A stretch of 64,000 nt of DNA, from the NCBI RefSeq assembly GCF_047372505.1, contig NZ_JBKBEU010000001.1, positions 2,976,001-3,040,000 of the forward strand. Reading direction: 5' to 3'. Shown in pieces: positions 26,035-34,695 of this stretch (positions are counted from its first letter, which is position 1; every line of letters starts with the position of its first letter). The notes under the pieces are model-generated. The model saw only the letters and a program-made list of their open reading frames with translations. It searched no databases and was not told where the DNA came from. This DNA is from Phaeobacter cretensis (GTDB lineage: Bacteria; Pseudomonadota; Alphaproteobacteria; Rhodobacterales; Rhodobacteraceae). Position numbers and translations under genes: made by a program.

Positions 26035-26805
26035 TTATCCTTGGCGGCGCAGCAGATAGATATCCATGATCCAGCCGTGGTCGGCACGGGCCTTTGCCCG
26101 GGTGTCTATGATCTGATCCGTCACATCTGCCAAGGCACCGGAGATCGAGATCTCGTTTTCCATCCCGGCATAGGCGGTCCACCAGATTTGCACGCCCTCG
26201 GGATCGATCGATTGGAACGAGCAGGCCCCGTCCAACATGATCACTGCAGTCTCTGCGCCATCGGGCCAGCCTCCGTCGCGCAACTGCCGTCCGGTGGTGA
26301 TGGTAAAGGGACCATTGATGGTGTTGATGGGAATTGCATGAGCAGCCGTCAAAGCCTGGATCGATGTGATACCCGGAATGACCTGCAGTGAGATATCTGC
26401 GCGCGCTTTCAGCCGGTCAGCAATCCGCATGGTACTGTCATAGAGCGAGGGGTCGCCCCAGACCAGAAACCCTACTTTGCCACCGTCCGGTAGATGGGTG
26501 GTTATGTTTTGCCACCAGATCTCGGCAATTGCGTCATGCCAGTCATCGACCCGCTGGCGATAATCCTGCGTTGCCTCATCCCGCACCGGTAGGTCAAATT
26601 CGACGATGCTGGGGGCAGAGCCGCCTTGGTCGTCGCTACGAATTGCCCCGGTACAGATCGATTGACGTAGCCCAGCCAGATCATCTTTGCCCGCACCCTT
26701 GTTTGGGATCAGGATCAGATCCTGCGCGTTCAGCGCGCCTACCGCCTGCAGGGTCAGATGTTGCGGGTTGCCGGTACCGATACCGATCAGGGTCAATTCA
26801 ATCAT
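26035..26805 (-). CDS. cobF: Precorrin-6A synthase (deacetylating), CobF
   Basis: A 256-residue SAM-dependent methyltransferase of the corrin-type fold. The N-terminal LTLIGIGTGNPQHLTLQAV (about 3-21) and the segment VGFLVWGDPSLYDSTMRI (about 112-130) are CobF signatures. CobF methylates C-1 of precorrin-5 with loss of acetate, a step exclusive to the aerobic route. It sits 68 bp downstream of the solo CbiM gene in the same riboswitch-controlled transcript, separated from the main cob operon. Confidence 0.92.
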   Translation of the reverse strand: MIELTLIGIGTGNPQHLTLQAVGALNAQDLILIPNKGAGKDDLAGLRQSICTGAIRSDDQGGSAPSIVEFDLPVRDEATQDYRQRVDDWHDAIAEIWWQNITTHLPDGGKVGFLVWGDPSLYDSTMRIADRLKARADISLQVIPGITSIQALTAAHAIPINTINGPFTITTGRQLRDGGWPDGAETAVIMLDGACSFQSIDPEGVQIWWTAYAGMENEISISGALADVTDQIIDTRAKARADHGWIMDIYLLRRQG

Positions 26806-26873
26806 GCGAGGTCTCTCAAACAGAAACACGGCCCCGAAGCCGGAGCCGTGTCGGTCTACTCATGTGCCAGTGA

Positions 26874-27551
26874 TCAGGCTTCGTTGTAAAGACGCGGTGT
26901 GACCGCAGCGCTGCCATTCAGGCCGCGCATTGCCTTGGCTGCGGCCAGCACCGCCAGATCTGCGATTGGCTCGATCAGGACAACCAGCATATAGGCGGCG
27001 CCAAACGTCAGAACCGAGGAAACGGTCTCTGCACCAAAGCCCTGACCGTAAAACGCCCAGAATGCCACCCAGGCAACAACGCCGCCCTGATAGGCGCTGC
27101 TCAGCGCCAGTGCCTGGCTGTATTTGAGATCAATGTAGGCTGTGCCCGGCGCGATAATGCGGCTGGCCAGCGCCTGCAGTGCAAACAGTGGCACCAGAAG
27201 CGTTGTCAGATTGATAAAGTACATTGGCAGATCAAAGGGGGCAAAAAACACGCCCTGGATCAGCAGACCTGCCGCCAGACCAAAGGCAGCCGGCGCCGCA
27301 CCAAGGATCAGGAATAGCGTTGAGCCCAGAATGAAATGTACTTCAGAGACGCCAACCGCGAAATGCGGCAGGACCTCGAAGAACAGGAAAACGCCGACGG
27401 TCGCGATCATGGCACGAAGCGTGTAGGATACGATATTGGTCTTTTTCAGATCCAAAAAGGTTTCCTTGGCGGCATAGGTCGCGGCACCGGCTGCGGTTGC
27501 GTAGGACAAGCCAATTTTGGTGGCATCAACGATGCCTGGTTCAATATGCAT
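26874..27551 (-). CDS. cbiM: CbiM-like cobalt uptake membrane protein (solo)
   Basis: A 225-residue protein starting MHIEPGIVD: the Met-His N-terminus with a conserved Gly is the metal-chelating signature of CbiM proteins. Six to seven membrane helices follow. In classic ECF systems CbiM works with CbiN, CbiQ and CbiO, but none is visible here, and cobF follows instead. It may act alone or with components elsewhere. It lies directly downstream of the cobalamin riboswitch 27595-27800, which ties it to cobalt supply for cobalamin. Confidence 0.85.
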   Translation of the reverse strand: MHIEPGIVDATKIGLSYATAAGAATYAAKETFLDLKKTNIVSYTLRAMIATVGVFLFFEVLPHFAVGVSEVHFILGSTLFLILGAAPAAFGLAAGLLIQGVFFAPFDLPMYFINLTTLLVPLFALQALASRIIAPGTAYIDLKYSQALALSSAYQGGVVAWVAFWAFYGQGFGAETVSSVLTFGAAYMLVVLIEPIADLAVLAAAKAMRGLNGSAAVTPRLYNEA

Positions 27552-27594
27552 AACTATCTCCTCTCCGTCTCACCCGACGGGATGTTTTGGTTGC

Positions 27595-27800
27595 ATGGCC
27601 GGTCTCCTGACTCGCGGGTCGCTGCTCGCTTTCCTCCTTCCCAGCCTGTTGGCCAGTGGATGATGGAAAGCTGCTCGCCGCTCACAGTCGCGGGGGCGGT
27701 TGAGGCTTCGGCGCCGCTATTGGGTCCGCCGTTCCTCATTCCCGTTTCAGTCCTGACGCTTAGCGCCGTTGGAACACCATATGCCGCCTTAGTGCCCGCT
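27595..27800 (-). ncRNA. Cobalamin riboswitch upstream of cbiM-cobF
   Basis: On the minus strand, the leader contains the cobalamin riboswitch core in order: GGTGTTCC near 27778-27771, GGGAATGAGGAAC, the CCCCCGCGACTGTGAG block, the CCACTGG-GGGAAGG segment, and the B12 box AGTCAGGAGACCGGCC ending at about 27597. A -35-like TTGACC lies upstream near 27815. Adenosylcobalamin binding would shut off cbiM and cobF. Coordinates of the outer stems are approximate. Confidence 0.92.
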
Positions 27801-27983
27801 GCGGTCTGCCTTGGTCAAGTTTGAATCCGGCCCCGTAGGAGGAGATTACGACGCGTCTTCGGGTCAGCTATTGTCTGCGCAGCACCAACAGATTGAGCCC
27901 ACCCGTGAAGACGGGCAGACGAACGGGGCGCATTAAGCCTCGAGGTCTGAATTTGGCGCAAATTTTGTGGAAGGGCCGGTCTC

Positions 27984-28748
27984 TTATTCGACGTTCTGCG
28001 CGCTCACACTTGCATGGGCCGGATCCGCCGGATGATCCGCCAACGGGCCATATAGGATCAGCACAGGGGCGGTGGTCTCCATCGCGCGCAGCACCTCTGG
28101 TAACTCGCCCACGGTGTGACAGTGCAGCGATTGTTCCGGCGTCGATACCCCCAGCGCGATCAGCGCATGCGTTTGCGGCGGTAACCCGGCCTCCAGCAGC
28201 CTTTCTGCCAGTGCTGCAAACGTCCGCTTGCCCATATAGACCACAGTGGTCGCATCCGGATCAGCAAGTGCGGCAAGGTTTAACTGATCCGGCAATCCGC
28301 CGGTTACGTCGTGGCCGGTTATGAATTGCAATCGCCGTGCTGTCAGACGCCGCGTCAGTGGGATATTTGCCGCTGCCGCCGCCGCCGAAGCAGCAGTGAC
28401 ACCGGGTATGATCTCAAACCCTATCCCGGCTTGCCGCAATGCGGTGATTTCTTCTTCCAGTCGACCAAAAACACCGGAATCCCCGGACTTAAGCCGCACC
28501 ACATGCTGGCCGCTTTGAGCATAATCGACCAGCAACTGGCTGACGTGATCCTGTTTCGGAGAGGGGCGTCCAGCTCGTTTCCCGACACCGACCAGATCCG
28601 CATCGGTGCGCGCATGGGTCAGGATTGGACCCGAAGAAAGATCGTCAAACAGGACTGCATCCGCAGCTTCCAGCCGTTTTACCGCCTTCACGGTCAGCAA
28701 TTCCGGATCACCAGGGCCGGAGGAGACAAAGCTGACAAAGCCCGTCAT
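27984..28748 (-). CDS. cobA: Uroporphyrinogen-III C-methyltransferase, CobA
   Basis: A 254-residue SUMT: VSSGPGDPELLTVKAVKRL (about 7-25), the VVRLKSGDSGVFGRLEEE segment (about 85), and PGVTAASAAAAAANIPLTRR (about 114). It makes precorrin-2 by two SAM-dependent methylations, the entry point to corrins (and sirohaem). The ATG overlaps the cobB stop (ATGA, 28745-28748). The protein lacks the CysG N-terminal half, so oxidation and ferrochelation are not part of it. Confidence 0.93.
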   Translation of the reverse strand: MTGFVSFVSSGPGDPELLTVKAVKRLEAADAVLFDDLSSGPILTHARTDADLVGVGKRAGRPSPKQDHVSQLLVDYAQSGQHVVRLKSGDSGVFGRLEEEITALRQAGIGFEIIPGVTAASAAAAAANIPLTRRLTARRLQFITGHDVTGGLPDQLNLAALADPDATTVVYMGKRTFAALAERLLEAGLPPQTHALIALGVSTPEQSLHCHTVGELPEVLRAMETTAPVLILYGPLADHPADPAHASVSAQNVE

Positions 28749-30064
28749 GCCGGCTCTCCGGTGATCAGATGAAAGAAGGTGCCAGTGACATGACCTTTGA
28801 TCGAACCTGTTTCCGGAACAGGGCCGCCATCTGCGTCCATGACCTGCGCCAACGGCGCGTCAGGTTCGTCCAGAATGGTGGAGTAATGGAACTCATGTCC
28901 GCGCAAGGCCTGTCCTGCCTCAAACCCCGGCATTCCCGCCTGAAGGATTGCACGCCGGTAACCAAGGTGGAATTTACGTTTCTCATACGAGGTCACAAGC
29001 CCCAACAACCCTGCCATCTGGTGCCGATTGCCTGCCTTGTCGATCAACGCCTCACCCAGAGCCATATACCCGCCGCATTCGCCATGAACGGGCTTGGTTT
29101 CAGCATGTTTACGCAGACCGCTTCGGAACGTTTCAGCCGCCGCCAGCGTACCGCCATGCAATTCGGGATAGCCGCCGGGTAGCCAGACCAGATCTGCGTC
29201 AAGAGCCGGGGCTTCATCCGCAAGCGGGGAAAACGGCAGGATTTCTGCGCCTGCCGCACGCCAGCCTTCCAGCAGATGCGGATAGGTAAAGGAAAATGCC
29301 GCATCCCGCGCCAAGGCTATCCGTTGTGCCGGGGGCAGGGGCAGTTGGGCTTTCGCAGGGGCAGCACCGGCCAGCGCCGCCGCTTTGATCGCTGCAAGAT
29401 CAACATTGTCGCGTAGAAACGTTGCATAGCCTGCAATTGCGGCTTCCAGATCGGGATGTTCCACCGCCTGGATCAGGCCAAGATGCCGCTCCGGCAGGGT
29501 CAAATCGCCACGTCGCGGAAGCGAGCCCAGCACTTTGATGCCAGCCTTTTCCATTCCAAGGCGGGTCAGCCGTTCATGGCGTGGACTGGCAACCCGGTTC
29601 AGGATGACCCCGGCAAAGGGCAGGTCCGGGTCGTAGTTTTTGAACCCCAGTGCCGTTGCTGCTGCCGACTGCGCCTGACCACCTACATCGACGACCAAGA
29701 TTACCGGCCAGCCCATGCGTTTGGCGGTCTCGCCAGAGGAACCAAAACCGGATTGGCCACGTGTAGCCACACCATCGTACAGCCCCATGGAGCCTTCACC
29801 GATGCAGATTTCCGCGCCCGTAGCCTGCCCCGTGACCGCATCTAACAGCCCGCCATCCATCGCCCAGGTATCAAGATTGAAACTGGGGCGTTTCGCCGCC
29901 GCCAGGTGAAAGGCTGGATCGATGTAATCCGGGCCGCTCTTATAGGGTTGGACGACCAGGCCATCTTCGGCCAAGGCCCGCAGAAGGCCCAGCATAACGG
30001 TTGTCTTGCCGGTGCCCGAGGACGGGGCCGAGATCATCAGCCCGGGCGGGTTCATTATCGTCAT
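28745..30064 (-). CDS. cobB: Cobyrinate a,c-diamide synthase (hydrogenobyrinate form), CobB
   Basis: A 439-residue glutamine amidotransferase: an N-terminal ATP-binding P-loop SAPSSGTGKTTVMLGLLRAL (about 13-32), and a C-terminal triad-type glutaminase domain (Cys in VHGECGGYMALGE, about 330). In aerobic organisms CobB amidates carboxylates a and c of hydrogenobyrinic acid before cobalt insertion by CobNST. The stop overlaps the cobA start. About 27 bp separate it from cobM upstream. Confidence 0.93.
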   Translation of the reverse strand: MTIMNPPGLMISAPSSGTGKTTVMLGLLRALAEDGLVVQPYKSGPDYIDPAFHLAAAKRPSFNLDTWAMDGGLLDAVTGQATGAEICIGEGSMGLYDGVATRGQSGFGSSGETAKRMGWPVILVVDVGGQAQSAAATALGFKNYDPDLPFAGVILNRVASPRHERLTRLGMEKAGIKVLGSLPRRGDLTLPERHLGLIQAVEHPDLEAAIAGYATFLRDNVDLAAIKAAALAGAAPAKAQLPLPPAQRIALARDAAFSFTYPHLLEGWRAAGAEILPFSPLADEAPALDADLVWLPGGYPELHGGTLAAAETFRSGLRKHAETKPVHGECGGYMALGEALIDKAGNRHQMAGLLGLVTSYEKRKFHLGYRRAILQAGMPGFEAGQALRGHEFHYSTILDEPDAPLAQVMDADGGPVPETGSIKGHVTGTFFHLITGEPA

Positions 30065-30091
30065 GGGTTCGGTTTCCCCTCCGTCATCCGA

Positions 30092-30886
30092 TCAGTCATC
30101 ACCGTGACTCCAGCTTGACCACGGGCTGTCGGCGCTTTGCGGCCGGTAGCGGCGGTCATACGCGGTCGAGTAAAGACAGCTCTCTTCAAAGCCTTCGCCG
30201 TTAAGCACTGGCCCCACCAGAATAAGCGCGGTGCGCGATATTTTCTCATCCATCGAAACCTTCAGCGTGTCCAGCGTTGCGCGGATGATTTGCTGATCCG
30301 GCCAACTGGCACGGTACACCACCGCAACCGGACAGTCCCCACCGTAATGTGGCGTAAGGCTTTCAACCACGTGATCCAGATTGCCGATCGACAGGTGAAT
30401 TGCCAATGTTGTCCCTGTCTTGGCGAAATTCTCCAGTGACTCGCCCGCAGGCATCGAGGATGCGCGCCCTGGCGTGCGGGTCAGCACCACGGATTGGCCC
30501 AGCCCCGGAAGCGTCAGCTCGGTCCCCAACGCGGCGGCGGCAGCGGCAAAAGACGGCACGCCGGGTGTCACGCTCACGGGAATACCCTCTGCCTTAAGCC
30601 GACGGATCTGCTCGCCCATGGCTGACCACACAGACAGATCGCCCGAATGCAGTCGCGCCACGTCATGCCCTGCCTCATGCGCTGCTTTGATCTCTGCCAC
30701 GATAGCCTCCAGATCCATTGCGGCCGTGTTCACCACATTGGCATCTTCTGGGCAGTGGCTCAGGATTTCCTCCGGCACCAGGGATCCGGCATAAAGGCAC
30801 ACCGGGCAGGCTGCGAGGATATCGCGCCCACGCAGGGTCAGAAGATCGGCAGCGCCCGGTCCGGCGCCAATAAAGTGAACGGTCAT
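30092..30886 (-). CDS. cobM: Precorrin-4 C11-methyltransferase, CobM
   Basis: A 264-residue methyltransferase with FIGAGPGAADLLTLRGRDIL near the N-terminus, the YAGSLVPEEIL motif (about 33-43), and a VARLHSGDLSVWSAMGEQ segment (about 76). These are CobM/CbiF hallmarks. It adds the C-11 methyl to precorrin-4. Four-base start/stop overlap with cobE (30883-30886). Confidence 0.93.
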   Translation of the reverse strand: MTVHFIGAGPGAADLLTLRGRDILAACPVCLYAGSLVPEEILSHCPEDANVVNTAAMDLEAIVAEIKAAHEAGHDVARLHSGDLSVWSAMGEQIRRLKAEGIPVSVTPGVPSFAAAAAALGTELTLPGLGQSVVLTRTPGRASSMPAGESLENFAKTGTTLAIHLSIGNLDHVVESLTPHYGGDCPVAVVYRASWPDQQIIRATLDTLKVSMDEKISRTALILVGPVLNGEGFEESCLYSTAYDRRYRPQSADSPWSSWSHGDD

Positions 30887-31260
30887 AGCTCAAGTCTTTC
30901 TGCAATAGCCGCGGTGGCAAGCCCATCCGCGGTAACAACTCTGGGGGCGAGAAGGCGCGCCCGCGCACCTGCCTGCCCTTGGCGCGCCCCCACCAGCGCC
31001 GCGGCTTCCGCGAGCGATCCGGTGCCAAAGCGCGCTTTGATCCTCGGTGAGCAGGTCAACGTCTGCTCCCCGGCAATATCGTGTTCCTGCAGGGCAATCA
31101 CCGGCAGGCCGGCTTTGCGTGCGAACTCCAACATGACAGCGGTCTCGGCCTTTCCAATAACGGAGGCCAGAGCGTCCACCTGTTCGCCAGTCAAAGCCAG
31201 CGCCGCCTGTAAGTCCGCAGCTGTAGCGGCGTCGCGAAACCCAATGCCTGCAACCTTCAT
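30883..31260 (-). CDS. cobE: CobE / CbiG C-terminal-like protein
   Basis: A 125-residue protein with MKVAGIGFRDAATAADLQAA at the N-terminus and GLPVIALQEHDIAGEQT in the middle, typical of CobE (the stand-alone counterpart of the CbiG C-terminal domain). Its biochemical role is not settled; it is found in cobalamin gene clusters and may assist ring processing. The start at 31260 overlaps the cobL stop (31257-31259, ATGA), with its own stop inside the cobM start. Confidence 0.85.
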   Translation of the reverse strand: MKVAGIGFRDAATAADLQAALALTGEQVDALASVIGKAETAVMLEFARKAGLPVIALQEHDIAGEQTLTCSPRIKARFGTGSLAEAAALVGARQGQAGARARLLAPRVVTADGLATAAIAERLEL

Positions 31261-32456
31261 CGCACCACGACCCACTGTATGACAGGCCGCGCCCGCTCCC
31301 AACCTCGCATACTGCCCAAGGGGCCGGCTTCGGCAATCTCAGCTTTCAATAGATGCCCGCCGTATATCCCATGGGCCTGCATCAGCAGTGTTTCAGTTTC
31401 CAGCGTCACACCATTGGCCACAAGCCGCGTGCCTGCGGGCAGGATTTGCCAGAGATGGTCCAAAAGCGTCTGCGAACCTCCGCCGCCGATGAATACGCAA
31501 TCTGGCAGGTGCTGGCCTTCCAGCACAGCGGGGGCCTTGCCGAGCACCGCTGTCATCCGGTGGTCTATGCCAAAGGCTGCCGCATTGCTGCGGATGTTTT
31601 CCAGACGGCTTTCGCGAGACTCAAAAGTGATCGCCCGTGCGCCGGATGCAGCAAGGCACCATTCTACCGAAACAGATCCTGAGCCACCGCCTATATCCCA
31701 CAACAACTCGCCGATGCGTGGTGCCAAAGCAGAGAGAGTGAGCGCCCGGATCGGCCGCTTGGTGATCTGCCCGTCGCTGGTAAACAGATCATCCGCCAAA
31801 CCGGTTGACTGCGGCAGCCCCTTGCTGCCTGCAGTGTCTACCGCGACCGCGACTGGCGCTTGAATCGCCTGCAGCTCAAATCCCTCAGCAGTGGTAACGC
31901 GCCCTCGCTGCCGTGGGCCGCCAAGGCATTCCATCACCGTGATCTGCGAGCCACCAAAGCCTTCAGCGGTCAGCCATTCAGCCAGCTCAGCAGGGGCGTG
32001 GCCGTCGCGCATCGTGCAGATGACGCGGGTGTTGCGCCCAAGCAGGGGCCGTAGGCGGGCATAAGGCGCGGCATGCAGCCCGAGGCAAAGCACCTCTTCC
32101 AGCTTCCAGGCCAGATGGTTCGCAGCGAGAGCGAATGTAGATGGCACCGGATGTGATATCCACTCGCCGGCCTCCAGATGTTGCGCCAGAGACCCGCCAG
32201 CGCCATGCCAGAACGGATCGCCTGAGGCCAGAACAGCCACGCGCCGTCCACGCATTTTCAGGACCGGCTCAACCGAAAAGGGCACAGGCCAGGGCTGGCC
32301 CTTGGCACCAGCCGCCACCAGATCCAGATGTCTGGGGCCGCCGAAAACAATCTCAGCCTCCGCCAGCGCCTTCCGGCTTGCATCTGTCAGACCTTCCAGT
32401 CCATTTTCGCCCAGACCTATGATCGTCAGCCAGTGCTTTGAAAGGCCATCAGACAT
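31257..32456 (-). CDS. cobL: Precorrin-6Y C5,15-methyltransferase (decarboxylating), CobL
   Basis: A 399-residue fusion of a CbiE-type methyltransferase (N-terminal half, LTIIGLGENGLEGLTDA) and a CbiT-type Rossmann methyltransferase/decarboxylase (C-terminal half, LLWDIGGGSGSVSVEWCLAA at about 250). It methylates C-5 and C-15 and removes the C-12 acetate carboxyl. The start ATG (minus) overlaps the cobK start ATG on the plus strand: both use the palindrome CATG at 32454-32457. The cobL promoter, if separate, must therefore lie within cobK or upstream genes. Confidence 0.93.
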   Translation of the reverse strand: MSDGLSKHWLTIIGLGENGLEGLTDASRKALAEAEIVFGGPRHLDLVAAGAKGQPWPVPFSVEPVLKMRGRRVAVLASGDPFWHGAGGSLAQHLEAGEWISHPVPSTFALAANHLAWKLEEVLCLGLHAAPYARLRPLLGRNTRVICTMRDGHAPAELAEWLTAEGFGGSQITVMECLGGPRQRGRVTTAEGFELQAIQAPVAVAVDTAGSKGLPQSTGLADDLFTSDGQITKRPIRALTLSALAPRIGELLWDIGGGSGSVSVEWCLAASGARAITFESRESRLENIRSNAAAFGIDHRMTAVLGKAPAVLEGQHLPDCVFIGGGGSQTLLDHLWQILPAGTRLVANGVTLETETLLMQAHGIYGGHLLKAEIAEAGPLGSMRGWERARPVIQWVVVR

Positions 32457-33207
32457 GACACGCATCCTCCTGCTGGGCGGCACCACCGAGGCTTCGGCAT
32501 TGGCCAGAACGCTTGCCGAGGCGGATGCGGACGCAGTGTTTTCCTATGCGGGCCGCACGGCGAAACCTGTCAGCCAGCCGCTGCCCACCCGTGTTGGCGG
32601 TTTTGGTGGTGCCGAAGGGCTGGCAGCCTATTTGGGGGACGAAGGCATCACACATGTTGTCGATGCCACGCATCCGTTTGCCGCGCAGATGAGCACGAAT
32701 GCCGTTCAGGCCTGCACCACGGCCGGCGTGGCGCTTTGCGGTTATGAACGTCCCCCTTGGCAGGCCGGCGCAGGCGATGAATGGCTGCACGCCACCAGCA
32801 TCGATGCTGCGGTAGATGCTTTGCCCGATAGCCCTGCGCGAGTGTTTCTGGCCATCGGCAAGCAGAACCTCAGCCAGTTCGCCGTGAAACCTCAACATCA
32901 CTACCTGTTGCGACTGGTCGATCAACCCGATGCGCCGTTGCCATTGCCACAGACCATGGTTGAGATCGCCCGTGGTCCGTTTGACGTGGCGGGCGACACA
33001 TCGCTGATGCAGCGCCATGCCATCACCCATGTGGTGGCCAAGAATGCAGGCGGCACCGGAGCTCATGCCAAACTCACCGCGGCGCGCAACCTCAACCTGC
33101 CGGTTATCATGATCGGACGGCCGGAGCTGTCCGCCAAAGCAGGACAACGGCCCGTCCTGGGCAGCGTGGAAGAGGTTATGGCCTGGCTGTCTCATCGAAG
33201 TGACTAG
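32455..33207 (+). CDS. cobK: Precorrin-6A reductase, CobK
   Basis: A 250-residue CobK: NAD(P)H-binding start ILLLGGTTEASALARTLAE, the HVVDATHPFAAQMSTNA segment (about 80-96), and the C-terminal VVAKNAGGTGAHAKLTAA (about 200-217). It reduces precorrin-6A (CobF product) to 6B. It lies on the strand opposite to all neighbouring cob genes, with its ATG overlapping the cobL ATG (CATG, 32454-32457) and its TAG overlapping the cobJ TAG (CTAG, 33204-33207), leaving no space on either side. The start at 32455 gives the typical N-terminus; a longer frame upstream lacks family features. Confidence 0.92.
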   Translation: MTRILLLGGTTEASALARTLAEADADAVFSYAGRTAKPVSQPLPTRVGGFGGAEGLAAYLGDEGITHVVDATHPFAAQMSTNAVQACTTAGVALCGYERPPWQAGAGDEWLHATSIDAAVDALPDSPARVFLAIGKQNLSQFAVKPQHHYLLRLVDQPDAPLPLPQTMVEIARGPFDVAGDTSLMQRHAITHVVAKNAGGTGAHAKLTAARNLNLPVIMIGRPELSAKAGQRPVLGSVEEVMAWLSHRSD

Positions 33208-33968
33208 CTCTCAGCCGCGTAGCGGGGAGTGTAAACGTAGGATCCTATGCGCCGTGTGTCGCGATTGCCGACAATGACCACGGTGCGCATATCGGCCATC
33301 TCCGGCGTTGCGTCTTTCAACGCGACTGTCAGCAGCTCCTGACCGGGCTTGGTCACATCGCGTGCAAATGTAATCAGCGTATCAGCCCCGCAGGCATCTC
33401 GTAGGATCTCCAGCGCGCGGGCAAACTGATGTGGGCGTGATTTTGAGCGCGGGTTGTAAAAGGCCATCGCTAACCCGGCCTCGCCAACCAGCTGCAGTCG
33501 CTTTTCAATCAGGCTCCAGGGTTTGAGATTGTCGCTCAGGTTGATGGCGGCAAAATCATGCCCCAATGGGGCACCAATGGCAGCGGCAGCCGCAAGCATT
33601 GCCGTGATGCCGGGCAAAACGCGGATCTCCAGCTCGAGCCAGTCGGGATTGGTGACGGCGTTGGTTTCCAGTGCCTCAAACACTGCAGATGCCATGGCGA
33701 ACACACCCGGATCGCCAGAGGAAACGACAACAACGCGCTTGCCCGCGGCGGCCATCTCCAGCGCGTGGGTGGCACGGTCGACCTCGACCCGGTTGTCTGT
33801 CGCATGCAGGGTCAGCCCATCGCGGGATTCGATGCGCTTTACATAGGGGATATAGCCAACAATATCGGTGGCTTCATCGATGGCGTCGCGGACTTCTTGG
33901 GTCACCAGCGTCTCATTTCCGGGGCCAAGCCCCGCAATCACCACGCAGCCGTTTTCTGTGCTGCTCAT
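33204..33968 (-). CDS. cobJ: Precorrin-3B C17-methyltransferase, CobJ
   Basis: A 254-residue methyltransferase: IAGLGPGNETLVTQEVRDAI (about 11-30), the VVVVSSGDPGVFAMASAVFE segment (about 77-96), and AFYNPRSKSRPHQF (about 170). These are CobJ/CbiH signatures. It methylates C-17 with ring contraction of precorrin-3B. Its ATG overlaps the cobI stop (33965-33968), and its stop is shared as CTAG with the antiparallel cobK. Confidence 0.94.
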   Translation of the reverse strand: MSSTENGCVVIAGLGPGNETLVTQEVRDAIDEATDIVGYIPYVKRIESRDGLTLHATDNRVEVDRATHALEMAAAGKRVVVVSSGDPGVFAMASAVFEALETNAVTNPDWLELEIRVLPGITAMLAAAAAIGAPLGHDFAAINLSDNLKPWSLIEKRLQLVGEAGLAMAFYNPRSKSRPHQFARALEILRDACGADTLITFARDVTKPGQELLTVALKDATPEMADMRTVVIVGNRDTRRIGSYVYTPRYAAES

Positions 33969-34693
33969 GGTCGGCGCCCCTGTCCATGAACCAAGACAAT
34001 GGAGAAATAGGGGACCTCGCCGGTCACCTCGGACAACTTCTGCACAGTCTGTCCGGGCATGGTGCCGCGTTCGACCAGAAAGGCGTCGTCCGCGCGACCC
34101 GCACGGTCTAGCGCGCGGCGCAACTTGGGCAGGTTGCGGCCGATTTTCATCACCACCAGCGCATCGGTGGTCTTGGCGCGTTCTGCCAGCTCGTCCTCAT
34201 TGAGGGTGGCCATCGCCACAGTCAGGACATCGTCTCCCCAGGTGATTGGCTGGCCAGAGGCCGTCCAACAGCCAGACATGCCGGTGATGCCGGGGATGAT
34301 CTCCTGCTCGGCACGCCCCTGCAGCCGGGTATAAAGATGCATGTAGGAGCCGTATAGAAACGGGTCGCCCTCACACAACACCACAACCTCCTCGGTTTTT
34401 GCGATTTCGGCCAGGGTATCGGCCCATCTGTCGTAGAACTCGGACAGGACCCGGTTGTATTCAGGATCAGAGAAATGGATCTCGGTGGTAACCGGGTATT
34501 CCATCGCGTGTTCGGTGACGCCTTCGGCCAACATACCGTCGACGATGGCGCGGGCCTGCCCTTTGCGGCCTGCTTTGCGGAAGTAAGCAATATGGCGTGC
34601 GCCCGAAATCTTCCGGTGTGATCGTATACTCATCAGATCCGGATCGCCGGGGCCAAGCCCGGCACAGATGACTTTGCCTGTTGCAAGTGTCAT
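33965..34693 (-). CDS. cobI: Precorrin-2 C20-methyltransferase, CobI
   Basis: A 242-residue methyltransferase: ICAGLGPGDPDLMSIRSHR (about 9-27), FSDPEYNRVLSEFYDRWADT, VVVLCEGDPFLYGSYMHLY (about 100-118), IIPGITGMSGCWTASG (about 129). It uses SAM to methylate C-20 of precorrin-2. The ATG at 34693 gives the standard N-terminus; it lies 2 bp after the cobH stop. An in-frame extension upstream runs through cobH and has no family resemblance. Confidence 0.93.
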   Translation of the reverse strand: MTLATGKVICAGLGPGDPDLMSIRSHRKISGARHIAYFRKAGRKGQARAIVDGMLAEGVTEHAMEYPVTTEIHFSDPEYNRVLSEFYDRWADTLAEIAKTEEVVVLCEGDPFLYGSYMHLYTRLQGRAEQEIIPGITGMSGCWTASGQPITWGDDVLTVAMATLNEDELAERAKTTDALVVMKIGRNLPKLRRALDRAGRADDAFLVERGTMPGQTVQKLSEVTGEVPYFSIVLVHGQGRRP

Positions 34694-34695
34694 GG

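Noticed and set aside
32449..33195. Long open frame antiparallel to cobK (248 codons)
   Set aside because: It mirrors cobK, has no recognised domain, and is explained by high-GC codon bias of the real gene.
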